From contig CAWBFX010000003.1 in NCBI GenBank assembly GCA_963788215.1, positions 124,001 through 188,000 on the forward strand: a stretch of DNA of 64,000 bases, read 5' to 3'. This document shows, one piece after another, positions 23,603-32,671 of this stretch; within the stretch, counting starts at the first letter, position 1, and each line of letters begins with the position of its first letter. The notes under the pieces were generated by a model. It saw nothing but the letters and a program-made list of their open reading frames with translations, ran no database searches and was not told the DNA's origin. The stretch comes from AC-32 sp963788215 (lineage in GTDB: Bacteria; Actinomycetota; Thermoleophilia; Gaiellales; Gaiellaceae). The translations under genes and the position numbers were made by a program.

Positions 23603-24092
23603 GCTCGGCCAGCGCCGCCCAGCGCGAGTCGGGCTCCGGCTCGCCGTGGTCGTGCGGCTCGTCGTTCAGGTTCTTGCCGCAGACCGGGCAGAGACCGGCG
23701 CAGTCGGGGCGGCAGAGGATCTTGTCCGGCAGCTCCAGGGCGAGCGCGTCGCGCGCCCACGCGGAGAGGTCGAGCTTGTCGTCCTCGACGTAGGGCGTCC
23801 GCAGCTCTTCGTCCTGAGGGTCGTTCGCGTGGTACTCGCGGCCCGAGATCGGCAGGTCGAGCACGGCGTCCTCGAGGCAGCGGAAGCACGGCCCGTGCAT
23901 GCGCACGTGGAACGCGAGCTCGAAGACGGTGCCGGTCGACGCGCGCGTGATCGTCAGCTCTGCCGGCACCTTCTCGGGAACGGGCAGGTAGCGCTGTCCG
24001 CCGAGCTCGAGCGGCTCGAGCTCGATCTCCTGCGCGTCCCGGAACTGGTCGCCGGAGCGGAGCTTGAGCGCACGCAGGTTGAACGTGGTCAT
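23586..24092 (-). CDS. DUF177 (YceD) family protein
   Basis: A 168-aa member of the YceD family, which is linked to 23S rRNA or L32 metabolism and usually sits directly before rpmF. It shows the conserved core FHVRMHGPCFRCLEDAVLDLPISGREY, and CRPDCAGLCPVCGKNLND, four cysteines that likely bind zinc, then an acidic His-rich stretch. The ATG at 24092 gives TTFNLRALKLRSGDQ. Here rpmF is 2.4 kb further on, separated by the hydrolase and ABC-F genes. Confidence 0.88.
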   Translation of the reverse strand: MTTFNLRALKLRSGDQFRDAQEIELEPLELGGQRYLPVPEKVPAELTITRASTGTVFELAFHVRMHGPCFRCLEDAVLDLPISGREYHANDPQDEELRTPYVEDDKLDLSAWARDALALELPDKILCRPDCAGLCPVCGKNLNDEPHDHGEPEPDSRWAALAELKDRL

Positions 24093-24112
24093 CCCGACCA
24101 CCGTAGCAACGC

Positions 24113-24613
24113 TCAGATGCGCCGAATCAGCTCGTCCAGCGGCTTGCGGTTCGCCTCGGCGCTCCACTCGTCGGCGGTTTTCGACTCGGGGTCCTGCGCG
24201 CGCTTCGGGTAGCCGAAGCTCGGGATGCTCAGCGGGAGCCAGCCTTCGTCGAGGCCGAGCGCGCGGGCTGCGGCCTCGGCGTCGGCCATGCCGTTCGGGC
24301 ACGAGACGACTCCCTCGTTCCAGGCCACGAGGAACATGTTCTGCATGCAGCGGCCGACGTCGACGGGATAGCCGGCGCCTTCGGTCGCGATGGCGACCGC
24401 GAACGCGCAGCTACGGATGTTGTCGCCGGCGTAGACCGTCTCGGCGACGCGTTCCTTCGCCTCGTCGCTCTCTACCACGACGAAGAGCCACGGCTGCTTG
24501 TTCACGGCGCTGCCGCTCAGGCGGCCCGCGTCGAGGATGCGGCGCTGGACGTCCTCAGGAACCGCGCGGTCGGCGTAGCTGCGCCAGTCGCGCTTGCTCG
24601 CGACCGCTAACCG
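24113..24613 (-). CDS. Nitroreductase family protein; start codon unresolved
   Basis: A flavin-dependent nitroreductase-fold protein: SKRDWRSYADRAVPEDVQRR, then ILDAGRLSGSAVNKQPWLFVVV (FMN-binding segment), the central helix GDNIRSCAFAVAIATEGAGYPVDVG, and the C-terminal LPLSIPSFGYPKRA. About 166 aa is a normal size. The only ATG/GTG/TTG in the frame is the GTG at 24505, which would remove the first 35 residues including the SGSA flavin loop. The frame is open back to the TAG of the upstream SepIVA-like gene at 24632 and is the same frame as that gene. The start given is the approximate edge of homology. Confidence 0.75.
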   Translation of the reverse strand, partial: RLAVASKRDWRSYADRAVPEDVQRRILDAGRLSGSAVNKQPWLFVVVESDEAKERVAETVYAGDNIRSCAFAVAIATEGAGYPVDVGRCMQNMFLVAWNEGVVSCPNGMADAEAAARALGLDEGWLPLSIPSFGYPKRAQDPESKTADEWSAEANRKPLDELIRRI

Positions 24614-24631
24614 GGTGTCCGTGCCGGGCTC

Positions 24632-25144
24632 CTAGTAGGGCTCGTCGTTGTTCGTGCTGTCGGCGACGCCCATGGCGACCCCGGCGACGACCGTCTCCTG
24701 CGAGCGCTCGTGCAGGCGCTCGCGGCCCCGCTTGACCGCGGTCAGGAACTTGTCCAGGTTGACCTCGAGCGTCGAGAGGATCGAGTCGGCCCAGTCCTCC
24801 ATCTCGAGCCGCGTCTCGCGCGCCTGGCGGCGGGCGTCGTCGACGATCTCGCCGGCCTGGCGCTCGGCGAGCTTGACGATCTCGGTCTGGGAGGCCTCGC
24901 GAACCGCTTGCTCGCGGGCCTCGCCGAGGATCCGGTCGCACTCGCGCTTGGCCTCGGCCAGCATCTCCTGGCGCTCCTTGACGATCCAGCGGGCCTGCTT
25001 GATCTCCTCGGGGATCGTCGCCCGCATCTGGTCGAGGATGTCGTAGATCTCCTCGCGGTCGATGCGAACCTGGTCGGTCAGCGGAACGGCCTTGGCGTTG
25101 TGGACGAGGTCGTCCAGCTTGTCGATCAATACGAGTACGTCCAT
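24632..25144 (-). CDS. DivIVA/SepIVA-like coiled-coil protein
   Basis: A 170-aa helical protein. The N-terminus VLVLIDKLDDLVHNAKAVPL, then IDREEIYDILDQMRATIPEE and KQARWIVKERQEMLAEAK, resembles the mycobacterial SepIVA family (a DivIVA-like cell division and polar growth factor) and is followed by a charged coiled coil to about residue 125. As in mycobacteria it lies beside DUF177 and near coaD and rnc, supporting the assignment. An ATP synthase b-subunit-like annotation would be an artefact of the coiled coil. It ends DSTNNDEPY with a TAG. Confidence 0.75.
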   Translation of the reverse strand: MDVLVLIDKLDDLVHNAKAVPLTDQVRIDREEIYDILDQMRATIPEEIKQARWIVKERQEMLAEAKRECDRILGEAREQAVREASQTEIVKLAERQAGEIVDDARRQARETRLEMEDWADSILSTLEVNLDKFLTAVKRGRERLHERSQETVVAGVAMGVADSTNNDEPY

Positions 25145-25177
25145 GAGTTTCCGGAGTTTACAGGGGAGACCGGTTGA

Positions 25178-25488
25178 TCAGCCCTTTCGCCAGAACCAGC
25201 GGCGCTTCGGCCCCGGCTCGGGCTCGGGCTCCGGCTCGGCCCGCGGTGGCTCGGGCCGCGGCGCGTCGGTGCCGGAGATCCAGCGGCGGCCGCTCGCCTT
25301 GAGCTCCTCGAGGAGCTGCTGCGCCTCGCCGCGGGCGATCACGACCTCGTCGGAGTCTGCGAGCCGCGACTCGAGCCGGTCGGCGGCCTCGCTCTCGGCG
25401 CCGCGGGCGCGGAGCTTCTGCAGCACCTCCTGGGCCTGGCGCTTGCCGAGCCTGACGTCGTGGCCGGCGCCCAGAAGCTCTTCCACGC

Positions 25489-25492
<4 letters not shown>
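25178..25492 (-). CDS. Small protein of unknown function coupled to coaD
   Basis: A 104-aa protein I do not recognise. Residues 1-70 are helical and charged (SVEELLGAGHDVRLGKRQAQEVLQ..., then two similar helices), followed by a Pro/Glu/Arg-rich stretch (residues 78-94) and an aromatic-basic end, KRRWFWRKG, that could touch membrane or nucleic acid. Its ATG overlaps the coaD stop by 4 nt, so it is probably co-translated. No signal peptide or membrane helix is seen. Confidence 0.75.
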
Positions 25493-26000
<508 letters not shown>

Positions 26001-26004
<4 letters not shown>

Positions 26005-26543
26005 TTGGGTTCGAAGAGCGTGAGGCGCGCGGAGCCGTAGCGCCTGCTCGTCCGCTTCTGCAGCGGCAGCTCCGGTTCCTCCGTGGCGGCGGTCTCGACG
26101 ACGAGCGTTCCGCCCGGAGCGAGGATCCCGGGCAGGTGCTCAATCAGCGCGTTTTGCAGGGAAGAAAACCTCCGGTAGGGCGGGTCGACGAAAACGAGAT
26201 CGTAGCGGGCGCCCGCGCGGGCATCGGCGCGCAGGGCGGTGAGCGCGTCCTGGCAGAGGACGGTTGCGCCCTCCAGGCCGAGCTTGTCGAGGTTGCGGTT
26301 GATCGTACGGCAGGCGTCGCGGTCGTTCTCGACGAAGGTCGCACGCTCGGCGCCTCGCGAGAGCGCCTCGAGCCCCATCGCGCCCGAGCCGGCGAAGAGG
26401 TCGAGGACGGCCGCTCCCTCCGGCGCCCCCGGGCCGAGCAGGTTGAAGGCGGCCTCGCGCACCCGGTCGCCGGTCGGCCTCGTGTCGAGCCCCTTCGGCG
26501 CGAAGATCCGGGAGCCCTTGCGCGAGCCGGCGATGATCCTCAC
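26001..26543 (-). CDS. rsmD: 16S rRNA (guanine-966-N2)-methyltransferase
   Basis: A 180-aa RsmD. The N-terminus RIIAGSRKGSRIFAPKGLDTRPTGDRVREAAFN is diagnostic, followed by SAM motif DLFAGSGAMGLEALSRGA and catalytic DPPYR. The GTG at 26543 gives this N-terminus; the longer frame would add unrelated residues. It overlaps coaD by 4 nt, the standard rsmD-coaD pair. Confidence 0.95.
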
Positions 26544-26715
26544 GCAGCGAGAGCCTAGGCCCGAAGCGACACGTCCGGGGCAGGCCCCGGCCCTGGCCGC
26601 TTCGAACAGGAGCAACAGCAAAATGCCTGCTCCCGCCGATATGTAGCACGCTGAACTTCTGCAAGCGAATGCAAGGGGGACATGCCGGGGCCAGGCCCGA
26701 ACGTGGCCGTTCGGG
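26544..26715 (-). terminator. Intergenic region with a hairpin directly after recG
   Basis: This 172-nt gap between the recG stop and the rsmD start holds an 8-bp hairpin (CCCGAACG and its complement, 4-nt loop) at 26696-26715, starting at the base next to the recG stop. It fits a terminator for the recG side, without a T-run. The remainder, which has a more A-rich stretch around 26,605-26,680, is long enough to hold a promoter for rsmD-coaD, but I cannot name -35/-10 boxes with confidence. Confidence 0.5.
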
Positions 26716-28779
26716 TCACCCGTTGTCGAGCACGTCAGGCGGCGACACCGACTCGGCGAAGACGCGGTCGACCTCATCGGCGAGGGGGCCCTCGTACGCG
26801 ACCAGACCCTCCGCCGCAGCCCGTGCGCGCTCGAGCAGCGGGCGGTCGGTGCGCCAGTGGACGAAGCGAAGCTCCGAGAGCCCCGACTGCCGTGTGCCGA
26901 GGAGCTGGCCCTCGCCGCGCAGCTCGAGGTCCTTCTCCGCGAGCTCGAAGCCGTCCGTCGTGTCCACGAGCGCCTGCAGCCGCGCCTGCGCGTTGTCGGT
27001 CAGCTCCTCGCGCGGCCGCGAGATCAGCAGGCAGTACGACTGCTCCGCGCCGCGGCCCACGCGCCCACGCAACTGGTGCAGCTGCGCGAGCCCGAAGCGA
27101 TCGGCTTCCTGGACGATCATGATCGTCGCGTTCGACACGTCGACGCCGACCTCGATCACCGTCGTGGCCACGAGCACGTCCAGCTCGCCCGCCTTGAAGC
27201 GCGCCATCAGCTCCCGCCGCTCCACCGGCCGCAGGCGCCCGTGCAGCAACCCGACGCGGTAGTCGCGCAGCTCCGCGCGTCGCAGCCGCTCGGCCTCCGC
27301 CTCGGCCGCGCGGGCCTGCGAGGTCTCGGACTCCTCGATCAACGGGCAGACGACGTATGCCTGGCGCCCGTCGTCGAGGTGCCTGCGCAGGCGCTTGTAG
27401 GCCTCGGACGAGCGCTCGGCCGTCACCCACGAGGTGACGATCGGCTTGCGCGAGGCGGGCGGCTTGGCGATCTCGGTCACAGCCAGGTCGCCGTAGAGCG
27501 TCAGGGCCAGCGTGCGCGGGATCGGCGTGGCCGTCATGTGGAGGACGTGCGGCTGCCGGCCCTGTACGAGCGCCTTCCGCTGCTCGACGCCGAAGCGGTG
27601 CTGCTCGTCGACGACGGCCACCCCGAGCTCGCCGAGGTCGACGCCCTCCTGGATCAGCGCGTGCGTTCCGACCACGATCGCGGCCTCGGCGATCTCCGAC
27701 TTGACCGAGCGCGTGAGCAGCGCGACGGGCACCCCGAGCTCCGCGCAGAGCGGCTCGATGGTGAGGAAATGCTGCTCGGCCAGCGTCTCCGTCGGCGCCA
27801 TCAGCGCCCCGCGCAGGCCGTTCTCGACCGCGCGCAGGAGCGCGTAGAGCGCGACGACCGTCTTGCCGGAGCCGACGTCGCCCTGCAGGAGCCGCTGCAT
27901 GGGCGCATGCCGCGCCAGGTCGCGGTCGATCTCGGCGATGGCGTGGTCCTGGTCGGGGGTCAACTCGAACGGGAGCAGACCGCGGTAGCGCCGGGTCAGC
28001 TCACCCGGCTCGCCGAGCGGATGGGCGTGTTCGGCCTCGTGACCAACCCGCGCTCGCGCGAGCCCGACCTGGAGCACGAGCAGCTCGTCGAACGCGAGCC
28101 GGCGGCGCGCTTCCTCGCCTTGGGCCTCCGAGCGCGGCCGGTGGAGCGCGACGAGCGCATCGGCCCGAAGCGGCAGTGCCTCCCGGGCCTTCAGCTCCGC
28201 GGGCAGCGGGTCCGGCAGGTCGCGCGCGTGTGGAAGCACCCTGGCCACGAGGCCGCGGAGCCGCTTCGGCGTCACCTCCTCGCTGGCCGGGTAGACGGGC
28301 GCGAAGTCGGCCGTCGCCGCGACCCCGTTCAGGTCGTACGAGCGCACCTGGAAGCCGTTGCGCTTCAGCTGGCCGCGCAGCCGGACTCGCGTTCCCGGCT
28401 TGAGCTTCTCCTCGAGCCAGGCCTGGTTGAACCAGACCGCCGTGATCTCGCCGCTGCCGTCGAAGACCCGCGCCTGGAGGATGGCGAGGTTTCGCCGCGG
28501 CCGCCGCACCGAGACGCGCCCGATCTGGCCGGAGATGGCCGTTTCCTCCTCGGCGAGCAGATCGGCGATCCGGCGCTCGGGGACCGCGGGCTCGTAGCGG
28601 TGCGGCCGGTGCTCGACGAGGTCACGGAGCGTACGCAGGCCGAGCTTCGCGAGCTTCTTGCTCAGCGCCGGCCCGACGCCGGGAAGGGTCTCGACCCCGT
28701 GCTCCAGGAGCTCCGGCCGCGGTGTCCCGGGGAGCCGGGCCCACGCGGGAGATTCCACTCCGGCGAACCCGGTCGGCAT
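26716..28779 (-). CDS. recG: ATP-dependent DNA helicase RecG
   Basis: A 687-aa RecG, which regresses stalled replication forks and branch-migrates Holliday junctions. The N-terminal wedge OB-fold is at about 85-185 (ISGQIGRVSVRR...RGQLKRNGFQV). Helicase motifs follow: LTPDQDHAIAEIDRDL, GDVGSGKTVVALYA, APTETLAEQHF, a DEQH box in VVDEQHRFGVEQR, HMTATPIPRTL, and ATTVIEVGVDVSNATIMIV then QLHQLRGRVGRG. The last part, LRGEGQLLGTRQSG, is the TRG-like translocation motif region. Complete and unremarkable. Confidence 0.96.
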   Translation of the reverse strand: MPTGFAGVESPAWARLPGTPRPELLEHGVETLPGVGPALSKKLAKLGLRTLRDLVEHRPHRYEPAVPERRIADLLAEEETAISGQIGRVSVRRPRRNLAILQARVFDGSGEITAVWFNQAWLEEKLKPGTRVRLRGQLKRNGFQVRSYDLNGVAATADFAPVYPASEEVTPKRLRGLVARVLPHARDLPDPLPAELKAREALPLRADALVALHRPRSEAQGEEARRRLAFDELLVLQVGLARARVGHEAEHAHPLGEPGELTRRYRGLLPFELTPDQDHAIAEIDRDLARHAPMQRLLQGDVGSGKTVVALYALLRAVENGLRGALMAPTETLAEQHFLTIEPLCAELGVPVALLTRSVKSEIAEAAIVVGTHALIQEGVDLGELGVAVVDEQHRFGVEQRKALVQGRQPHVLHMTATPIPRTLALTLYGDLAVTEIAKPPASRKPIVTSWVTAERSSEAYKRLRRHLDDGRQAYVVCPLIEESETSQARAAEAEAERLRRAELRDYRVGLLHGRLRPVERRELMARFKAGELDVLVATTVIEVGVDVSNATIMIVQEADRFGLAQLHQLRGRVGRGAEQSYCLLISRPREELTDNAQARLQALVDTTDGFELAEKDLELRGEGQLLGTRQSGLSELRFVHWRTDRPLLERARAAAEGLVAYEGPLADEVDRVFAESVSPPDVLDNG

Positions 28780-28789
28780 GGACGCCAGT

Positions 28790-29668
28790 CTAGGAAGCGC
28801 CGCGGCCCTCGCCGTCCGCGAACCAGAAGAACCCGACCGTTCCGGGCCCGGCGTGCGCGCCGACGACCGGCCCCAGCGTCGTCACGAGCTCGAGAGTCGC
28901 GCCGGGCCGAACCCGGCGCACCATCTCCACCAGAGCCTCTGCGCGCTCGGGAGCGTCTGCATGGGCGATCCCGACGCGGAGGTCGGGCCCGTCGGTCGTG
29001 GACTCCTCGAACGCGGACTCGAACTCGAGGAACGCCTTGCGGTTGCCGCGGACGCGCTTCACCGGAAGCACCTCCCCGTCCTCGATCGTGAGGATCGGCT
29101 TGATGTGGAGCAGCTCGCCTGCCCAGCCCCGCGCGCGGCCGACGCGGCCGCCGCGGACGAGGTACTCGAAGGTGTCGAGCGTGAAGAGCAGGCCCGCGTC
29201 GCGCCGGTAGCGCTCGACGAGCCGGTCGACCTCCTCGTCGGTCGTCCCCTGGTCAAGCCGCCGCTGGATCGCGAGACCGAGCAGCGCGAGCGCCGCCGAA
29301 GCGCTGCCCGAGTCGACCGTCCGGACGCGGTCGCCGCCCAGCGACTGCGCCGCCGCCCGCGCGCTCTCGATCGTTCCCGAGAGCTTCCCGGCGATGTGCA
29401 GCGAGAGAATTCGCTCGTAGCCGTCCAGGTCCTCGTAGGCGGCTAGGAAATCCGCAGGGGTCGGCTGCGAGGTCGCAGGGGTGGCGCCGGCCGAGCGCAG
29501 GCGCTCGTAGAAGGCCGCCGGGTCGAGCTCGACGTAGTCGCGGAAGCTCTCGTCGCCGAAACGGACGTAGAGCGGGACGACGCGCCAGTTGGGAAACCGG
29601 CTCGGCGCCTCCGGGAAGTCCGCCGTCGAGTCGACGACGATCGCGGTGTTCTCAGCGTTCAGGTTCAC
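28790..29668 (-). CDS. DegV-family fatty-acid-binding protein (FakB-like)
   Basis: A 292-aa DegV protein, the family that holds a fatty acid for phosphorylation by FakA. Signatures: VDSTADFPEA at 12-21, the ligand-binding TSQPTP at 66-71, ILSLHIAGKLSGTIESA and VDSGSASAALALL, then FEYLVRGGRVGRA and LHIKPILTIEDGEV. The fatty acid carboxylate is bound by the Ser/Thr of TSQPTP and by the SGT loop. Its start overlaps the stop of the receiver gene by 4 nt, and the FakA-like gene lies just beyond, so all three are likely one transcription unit. Confidence 0.9.
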   Translation of the reverse strand: MNLNAENTAIVVDSTADFPEAPSRFPNWRVVPLYVRFGDESFRDYVELDPAAFYERLRSAGATPATSQPTPADFLAAYEDLDGYERILSLHIAGKLSGTIESARAAAQSLGGDRVRTVDSGSASAALALLGLAIQRRLDQGTTDEEVDRLVERYRRDAGLLFTLDTFEYLVRGGRVGRARGWAGELLHIKPILTIEDGEVLPVKRVRGNRKAFLEFESAFEESTTDGPDLRVGIAHADAPERAEALVEMVRRVRPGATLELVTTLGPVVGAHAGPGTVGFFWFADGEGRGAS

Positions 29669-30048
29669 GCGGCCGCGCGCCGGGCGGCGTTGCGGATCGC
29701 CGAGACGATCGCGTCGAGACCCTCGTCCTTCTGCAGGCAGTCGACCGCACCCGCCTCGACAAGCGCCGCGCGCTCACGAGGGTTCGCCGAGGCGGTCAGG
29801 CAGACGACCGCGGTCTCGGGACAGGCGTCCAGCACCGCGCGCGTCGCCTGAACGCCGTCCATCCCCGGCAGGCGGTAATCCATCACGACGACGTCGGGGC
29901 AGATCTCGGAGACGACCCGGGCCGCGTCCTCGCCGTCCGGCACCGAGGCCACAACCTGGATCTCGCCGCGCAGGCCGAGGAGCAGCTCGAGCGCCTCGCG
30001 GAAGACATCGTTGTCCTCGACGAGGACGACCCGGATGGGCTCGCTCAC
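29665..30048 (-). CDS. Stand-alone response-regulator receiver domain
   Basis: A 127-aa CheY-like receiver with no output domain. The acidic pocket is Glu11-Asp12 (VLVEDND), the phosphoacceptor is Asp57 (VVVMDYRLPGMDG), with the switch Thr85 (VCLTASA) and Lys107 (CLQKDEG). All residues needed for phosphorylation are present. It is wedged between the FakA-like gene (10 nt upstream) and the DegV gene (4-nt overlap). No histidine kinase is in the window. A role tied to fatty acid kinase is suggested only by this position. Confidence 0.9.
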   Translation of the reverse strand: MSEPIRVVLVEDNDVFREALELLLGLRGEIQVVASVPDGEDAARVVSEICPDVVVMDYRLPGMDGVQATRAVLDACPETAVVCLTASANPRERAALVEAGAVDCLQKDEGLDAIVSAIRNAARRAAA

Positions 30049-30058
30049 CTGCTGGACT

Positions 30059-31636
30059 CTATTCGGCGGACAGCAGCAGCGGATAGTGCGGCTGGCCGCC
30101 TTCGTGCACCTCGATCTCGAGCTCCTCGTGCCGCTCCGTGAGCTCTTGCAGGAGCGCGTCCAGCGGCGGCGCGTCCTCGCCCGTCAGGAGGGTAAGGACG
30201 TCGTGCGGATCCTCGAGCAGCGCTTCTGCGACTGCGCGGGAGACGTCGAGGAACGAGGGGCCCGTCGCGATCGCCTTCTCGCCGGCGAGCCCGAGGTACT
30301 GCCCCTGCCGGACGCTGAGACCGTTGAGCGCAGCGTCGCGGGACGCGACGGTCACCTCGCCGGTCGCGACCCCGGCGAGTGCCCGCTGCATCTCTTCGGC
30401 GTTCTCCTCGGCCGAGCGGTCTGGGGAGAACGCGACGAGCGCTGTCAGGCCCTCCTGCAGCGAACGGGTCGGCACGACGCGGGCCGTAGGCCCGGCGAGC
30501 TCGGCCGCCTGCTCGGCCGAGAGGATCACGTTCGAGTTGTCGGGGAGCACGATCACCTCCTCGGCGTTCGTCGCCTCGATCGCGGCCAGGAGCTCGGCGG
30601 TCGGCGGGTTCATCGTCTGCCCGCCCTCGACGATCCGCGCGGCGCCGAGGCTCTCGAACAGCCGGCGGTTGCCTTCGCCGGCGCAGACGGCGACCACGGC
30701 GCAGCGCGCTGCGTGCTCGGCCGGAGCGAGCAGCCGCTCCTCGCGCTCCTCGATCTGGGCGCGCATGTCCGCGATCTCGACGCGCCCCACGGCCCCCGCG
30801 GTGGCGGCCAGGGCGAGCGCGGCATCGGGATCGTCGGTGTGGACGTGCGCCTTGAGGGCGGTCCGGTCGCCGACGACGATCAGCGAGTCGCCGAGGCGGT
30901 CGAGCCTGCGCTCGAGCTCTTCCTTGTCCAGGTCGTCGCCTTCGACGACGAAGGCCGTGCAGAAGCGGAAGCGCGACTGTTCCTGATGGATTGCCTCGGA
31001 TGGCAGCTCGTCTTCGGGGGGCGCCGGCGGGAGCTCCTCGCCGTTGAGCGCGGCGGCCATTCCCCGGACGAGCTCGAGAAGGCCGGCGCCGCCCGCGTCG
31101 ACGACGCCGGCCTGGCGGAGCACGTCGAGTTGCTCCGTCGTGCGGGCCACGGCCTCCTCGCCGCGAGCGACGAGGGCGGCGAAGATCTCGGGCGGCTCGG
31201 CGTCCGGCTGCGCTTCTGCCGCGACGGCGAGCTCCCGCGCGACGGTCAGGATCGTCCCCTCGACCGGCTCGCGCAGCGCCGCGTACGCCGCGTCGCTCGC
31301 GCCGCGGAAGGCCCGCGCGATCGCGTGGGCGTCGATTTCGTTCTCCCCGGCCAGAGCCTCGGCTGCGCCGCGGACGAGTTGCGACAGGATCACACCCGAG
31401 TTCCCGCGTGCGCTCAGCAGAGCAGCACGGGTGGACTCGGCCGCGAGCTCGTCTCGAGTGTGCGCTTCGCTCTCCGCGAGCGCGCTTGCGACGCCTCGCG
31501 CGGTGAGCAGGAGATTCGTGCCCGTGTCCCCGTCGGGCACCGGGAAGACGTTGAGGTCGTCGATCCGCCTGCGGCTGCGCTCAAGGCTCGCGCAGGCTGC
31601 ATCGACCAGGGCTCGTACCGTCTCGAGATCGCTCAT
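30059..31636 (-). CDS. fakA: FakA-like fatty acid kinase (DAK2/YloV family)
   Basis: A 525-aa protein with an N-terminal DhaL-type ATP-binding domain (LNVFPVPDGDTGTNLLLT at 29-45, then SARGNSGVILSQL and GVVDAGGAGLLEL) and the C-terminal FakA domains (ADMRAQIEEREE, VIVLPDNSNVILSAEQAAEL, and the terminal region with LTLLTGEDAPP). FakA phosphorylates fatty acids carried by FakB, feeding PlsX/PlsY phospholipid synthesis; plsX is at 20,095. The ATG at 31636 (SDLETVRALVDAA) is preferred over a longer frame whose first 15 residues are Arg/Cys-rich and not family-like. Two downstream genes follow closely. Confidence 0.9.
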   Translation of the reverse strand: MSDLETVRALVDAACASLERSRRRIDDLNVFPVPDGDTGTNLLLTARGVASALAESEAHTRDELAAESTRAALLSARGNSGVILSQLVRGAAEALAGENEIDAHAIARAFRGASDAAYAALREPVEGTILTVARELAVAAEAQPDAEPPEIFAALVARGEEAVARTTEQLDVLRQAGVVDAGGAGLLELVRGMAAALNGEELPPAPPEDELPSEAIHQEQSRFRFCTAFVVEGDDLDKEELERRLDRLGDSLIVVGDRTALKAHVHTDDPDAALALAATAGAVGRVEIADMRAQIEEREERLLAPAEHAARCAVVAVCAGEGNRRLFESLGAARIVEGGQTMNPPTAELLAAIEATNAEEVIVLPDNSNVILSAEQAAELAGPTARVVPTRSLQEGLTALVAFSPDRSAEENAEEMQRALAGVATGEVTVASRDAALNGLSVRQGQYLGLAGEKAIATGPSFLDVSRAVAEALLEDPHDVLTLLTGEDAPPLDALLQELTERHEELEIEVHEGGQPHYPLLLSAE

Positions 31637-31792
31637 CCCGCGGCCCGCCGGATTGTCACACTCTCGGCACGGTCGCGCCACACACCCGTGACACCTTCCG
31701 GGCTACGCTCGCAGCGGGGAGGAGGCTGGGGACGCCTTACGCGGCGGGAAAATTTCTGGCGGTGCGGAGCGGGTCGGTCGGCGCAGGTCGCG
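31637..31792 (-). other. Intergenic region upstream of the FakA-like gene with a repeated 20-mer
   Basis: A 156-nt gap between rpmB and the FakA-like gene. At 31699-31718 (plus strand) it contains a 20-mer ending TACGCTCGCAGCGGG that recurs with one change at 59,415-59,434 in another non-coding gap. The region near 31,640-31,700 also has GTCACA and GTGACAC boxes in opposite orientations. It probably holds the promoter of the fakA-receiver-degV unit, but no clear -10/-35 can be named. Confidence 0.5.
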
Positions 31793-31984
31793 CTAGATCG
31801 CCTTGGTGACCTTGCCGGCCTTGAGGCAGCGCGTGCAGACGTAGGCACGCGTCGCCTTGCCGTTCAGCAGCATGCGGACGCGCTGGAGGTTCGGGTTGAA
31901 GCGCCGCTTCGTGGCCACCATCGAGTGGCTCCGGTTGTGGCCGAACGACGGCTTCTTCCCGCAGATTGCGCAGACCTTGGACAC
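31793..31984 (-). CDS. rpmB: Ribosomal protein L28
   Basis: A 63-aa bL28 (SKVCAICGKKPSFGHNRSHS, KRRFNPNLQRVRM, YVCTRCLKAGKV) of the large subunit. Two CxxC pairs mark the zinc-binding form. It stands alone between ribH and the FakA-like gene, on the same strand. Confidence 0.96.
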   Translation of the reverse strand: MSKVCAICGKKPSFGHNRSHSMVATKRRFNPNLQRVRMLLNGKATRAYVCTRCLKAGKVTKAI

Positions 31985-32011
31985 GGCGGCGAGTGTAGCC
32001 GAAGCCGGCGG

Positions 32012-32671
32012 CTACCCAGCCGCCGCACGGAGCTGGGCGAAGACGTCCGCCATCTCGAGCGCCGTCCGCACCGCTTCGGCGCCTTTGTCGAGCCGCGCCT
32101 GCGCCTGCTGCTCGTCCTCGACCGTCAAGACGCCGAACGCGACCGGGACTCCTGTCTCGAGGCCGGCAAGCTGCAGCCCGCTCGCCGCCTCGCTCGCGAC
32201 GTACTCGAAGTGCGGCGTCTCCCCTCGGATGATCGCGCCCAGGGCGACGATGCAGGAATAGCGGCGCGTCTTCGCGAGCGCCATCGCAGCCAGCGGCAGC
32301 TCGAATGCGCCGGGCACCGGCACGACCGTCACCGCCTCGCGACCGACGCCCGCCCGCTCGAGCTCGTCGAGCGCGCGCGTGAGCAGCTCCCCTGTGATCC
32401 CGCCGTTGAATCGCGCCACGACCACGCCGACCGAGCGGCGCGCGCCACTCGGATCCCCTTCGATCACGCCGTAGCCGTCCGGGATGCGGAGCTCGCCGCC
32501 CGCGTGCTGGGCGGACGTCGAGCGCGGAAGCTCGTCCTCTTCTGCCGGAAGCTCTTCCTCGGCCTCTGCGGCCGGCTGCGTCTCCGGTTCAGGCTCGGGC
32601 TGAGGCTCCCGCTCCTCGGCAGGCCGCTCCTGACCGGGCCAGAGCTGGGTGTCCTCGAGGCCCTCGCTCAC
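32012..32671 (-). CDS. ribH: Lumazine synthase with an acidic N-terminal extension
   Basis: Lumazine synthase condenses a ribityl-aminouracil with a four-carbon phosphate in riboflavin synthesis. The catalytic domain is residues 75-219: VGVVVARFNGGITGELLTRA, VPVPGAFELPLAAMALA, LGAIIRGETPHFEYVA with the catalytic His, and PVAFGVLTVEDEQQAQARL. In front of it lies about 70 residues of Glu/Pro/Gln-rich low-complexity sequence (EREPQPEPEPETQP and AEEDELPRS), absent from typical RibH (about 155 aa). The GTG at 32671 overlaps the ribBA stop as GTGA; no start lies between that and the domain, so the extension appears to be translated. Confidence 0.92.
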   Translation of the reverse strand: MSEGLEDTQLWPGQERPAEEREPQPEPEPETQPAAEAEEELPAEEDELPRSTSAQHAGGELRIPDGYGVIEGDPSGARRSVGVVVARFNGGITGELLTRALDELERAGVGREAVTVVPVPGAFELPLAAMALAKTRRYSCIVALGAIIRGETPHFEYVASEAASGLQLAGLETGVPVAFGVLTVEDEQQAQARLDKGAEAVRTALEMADVFAQLRAAAG

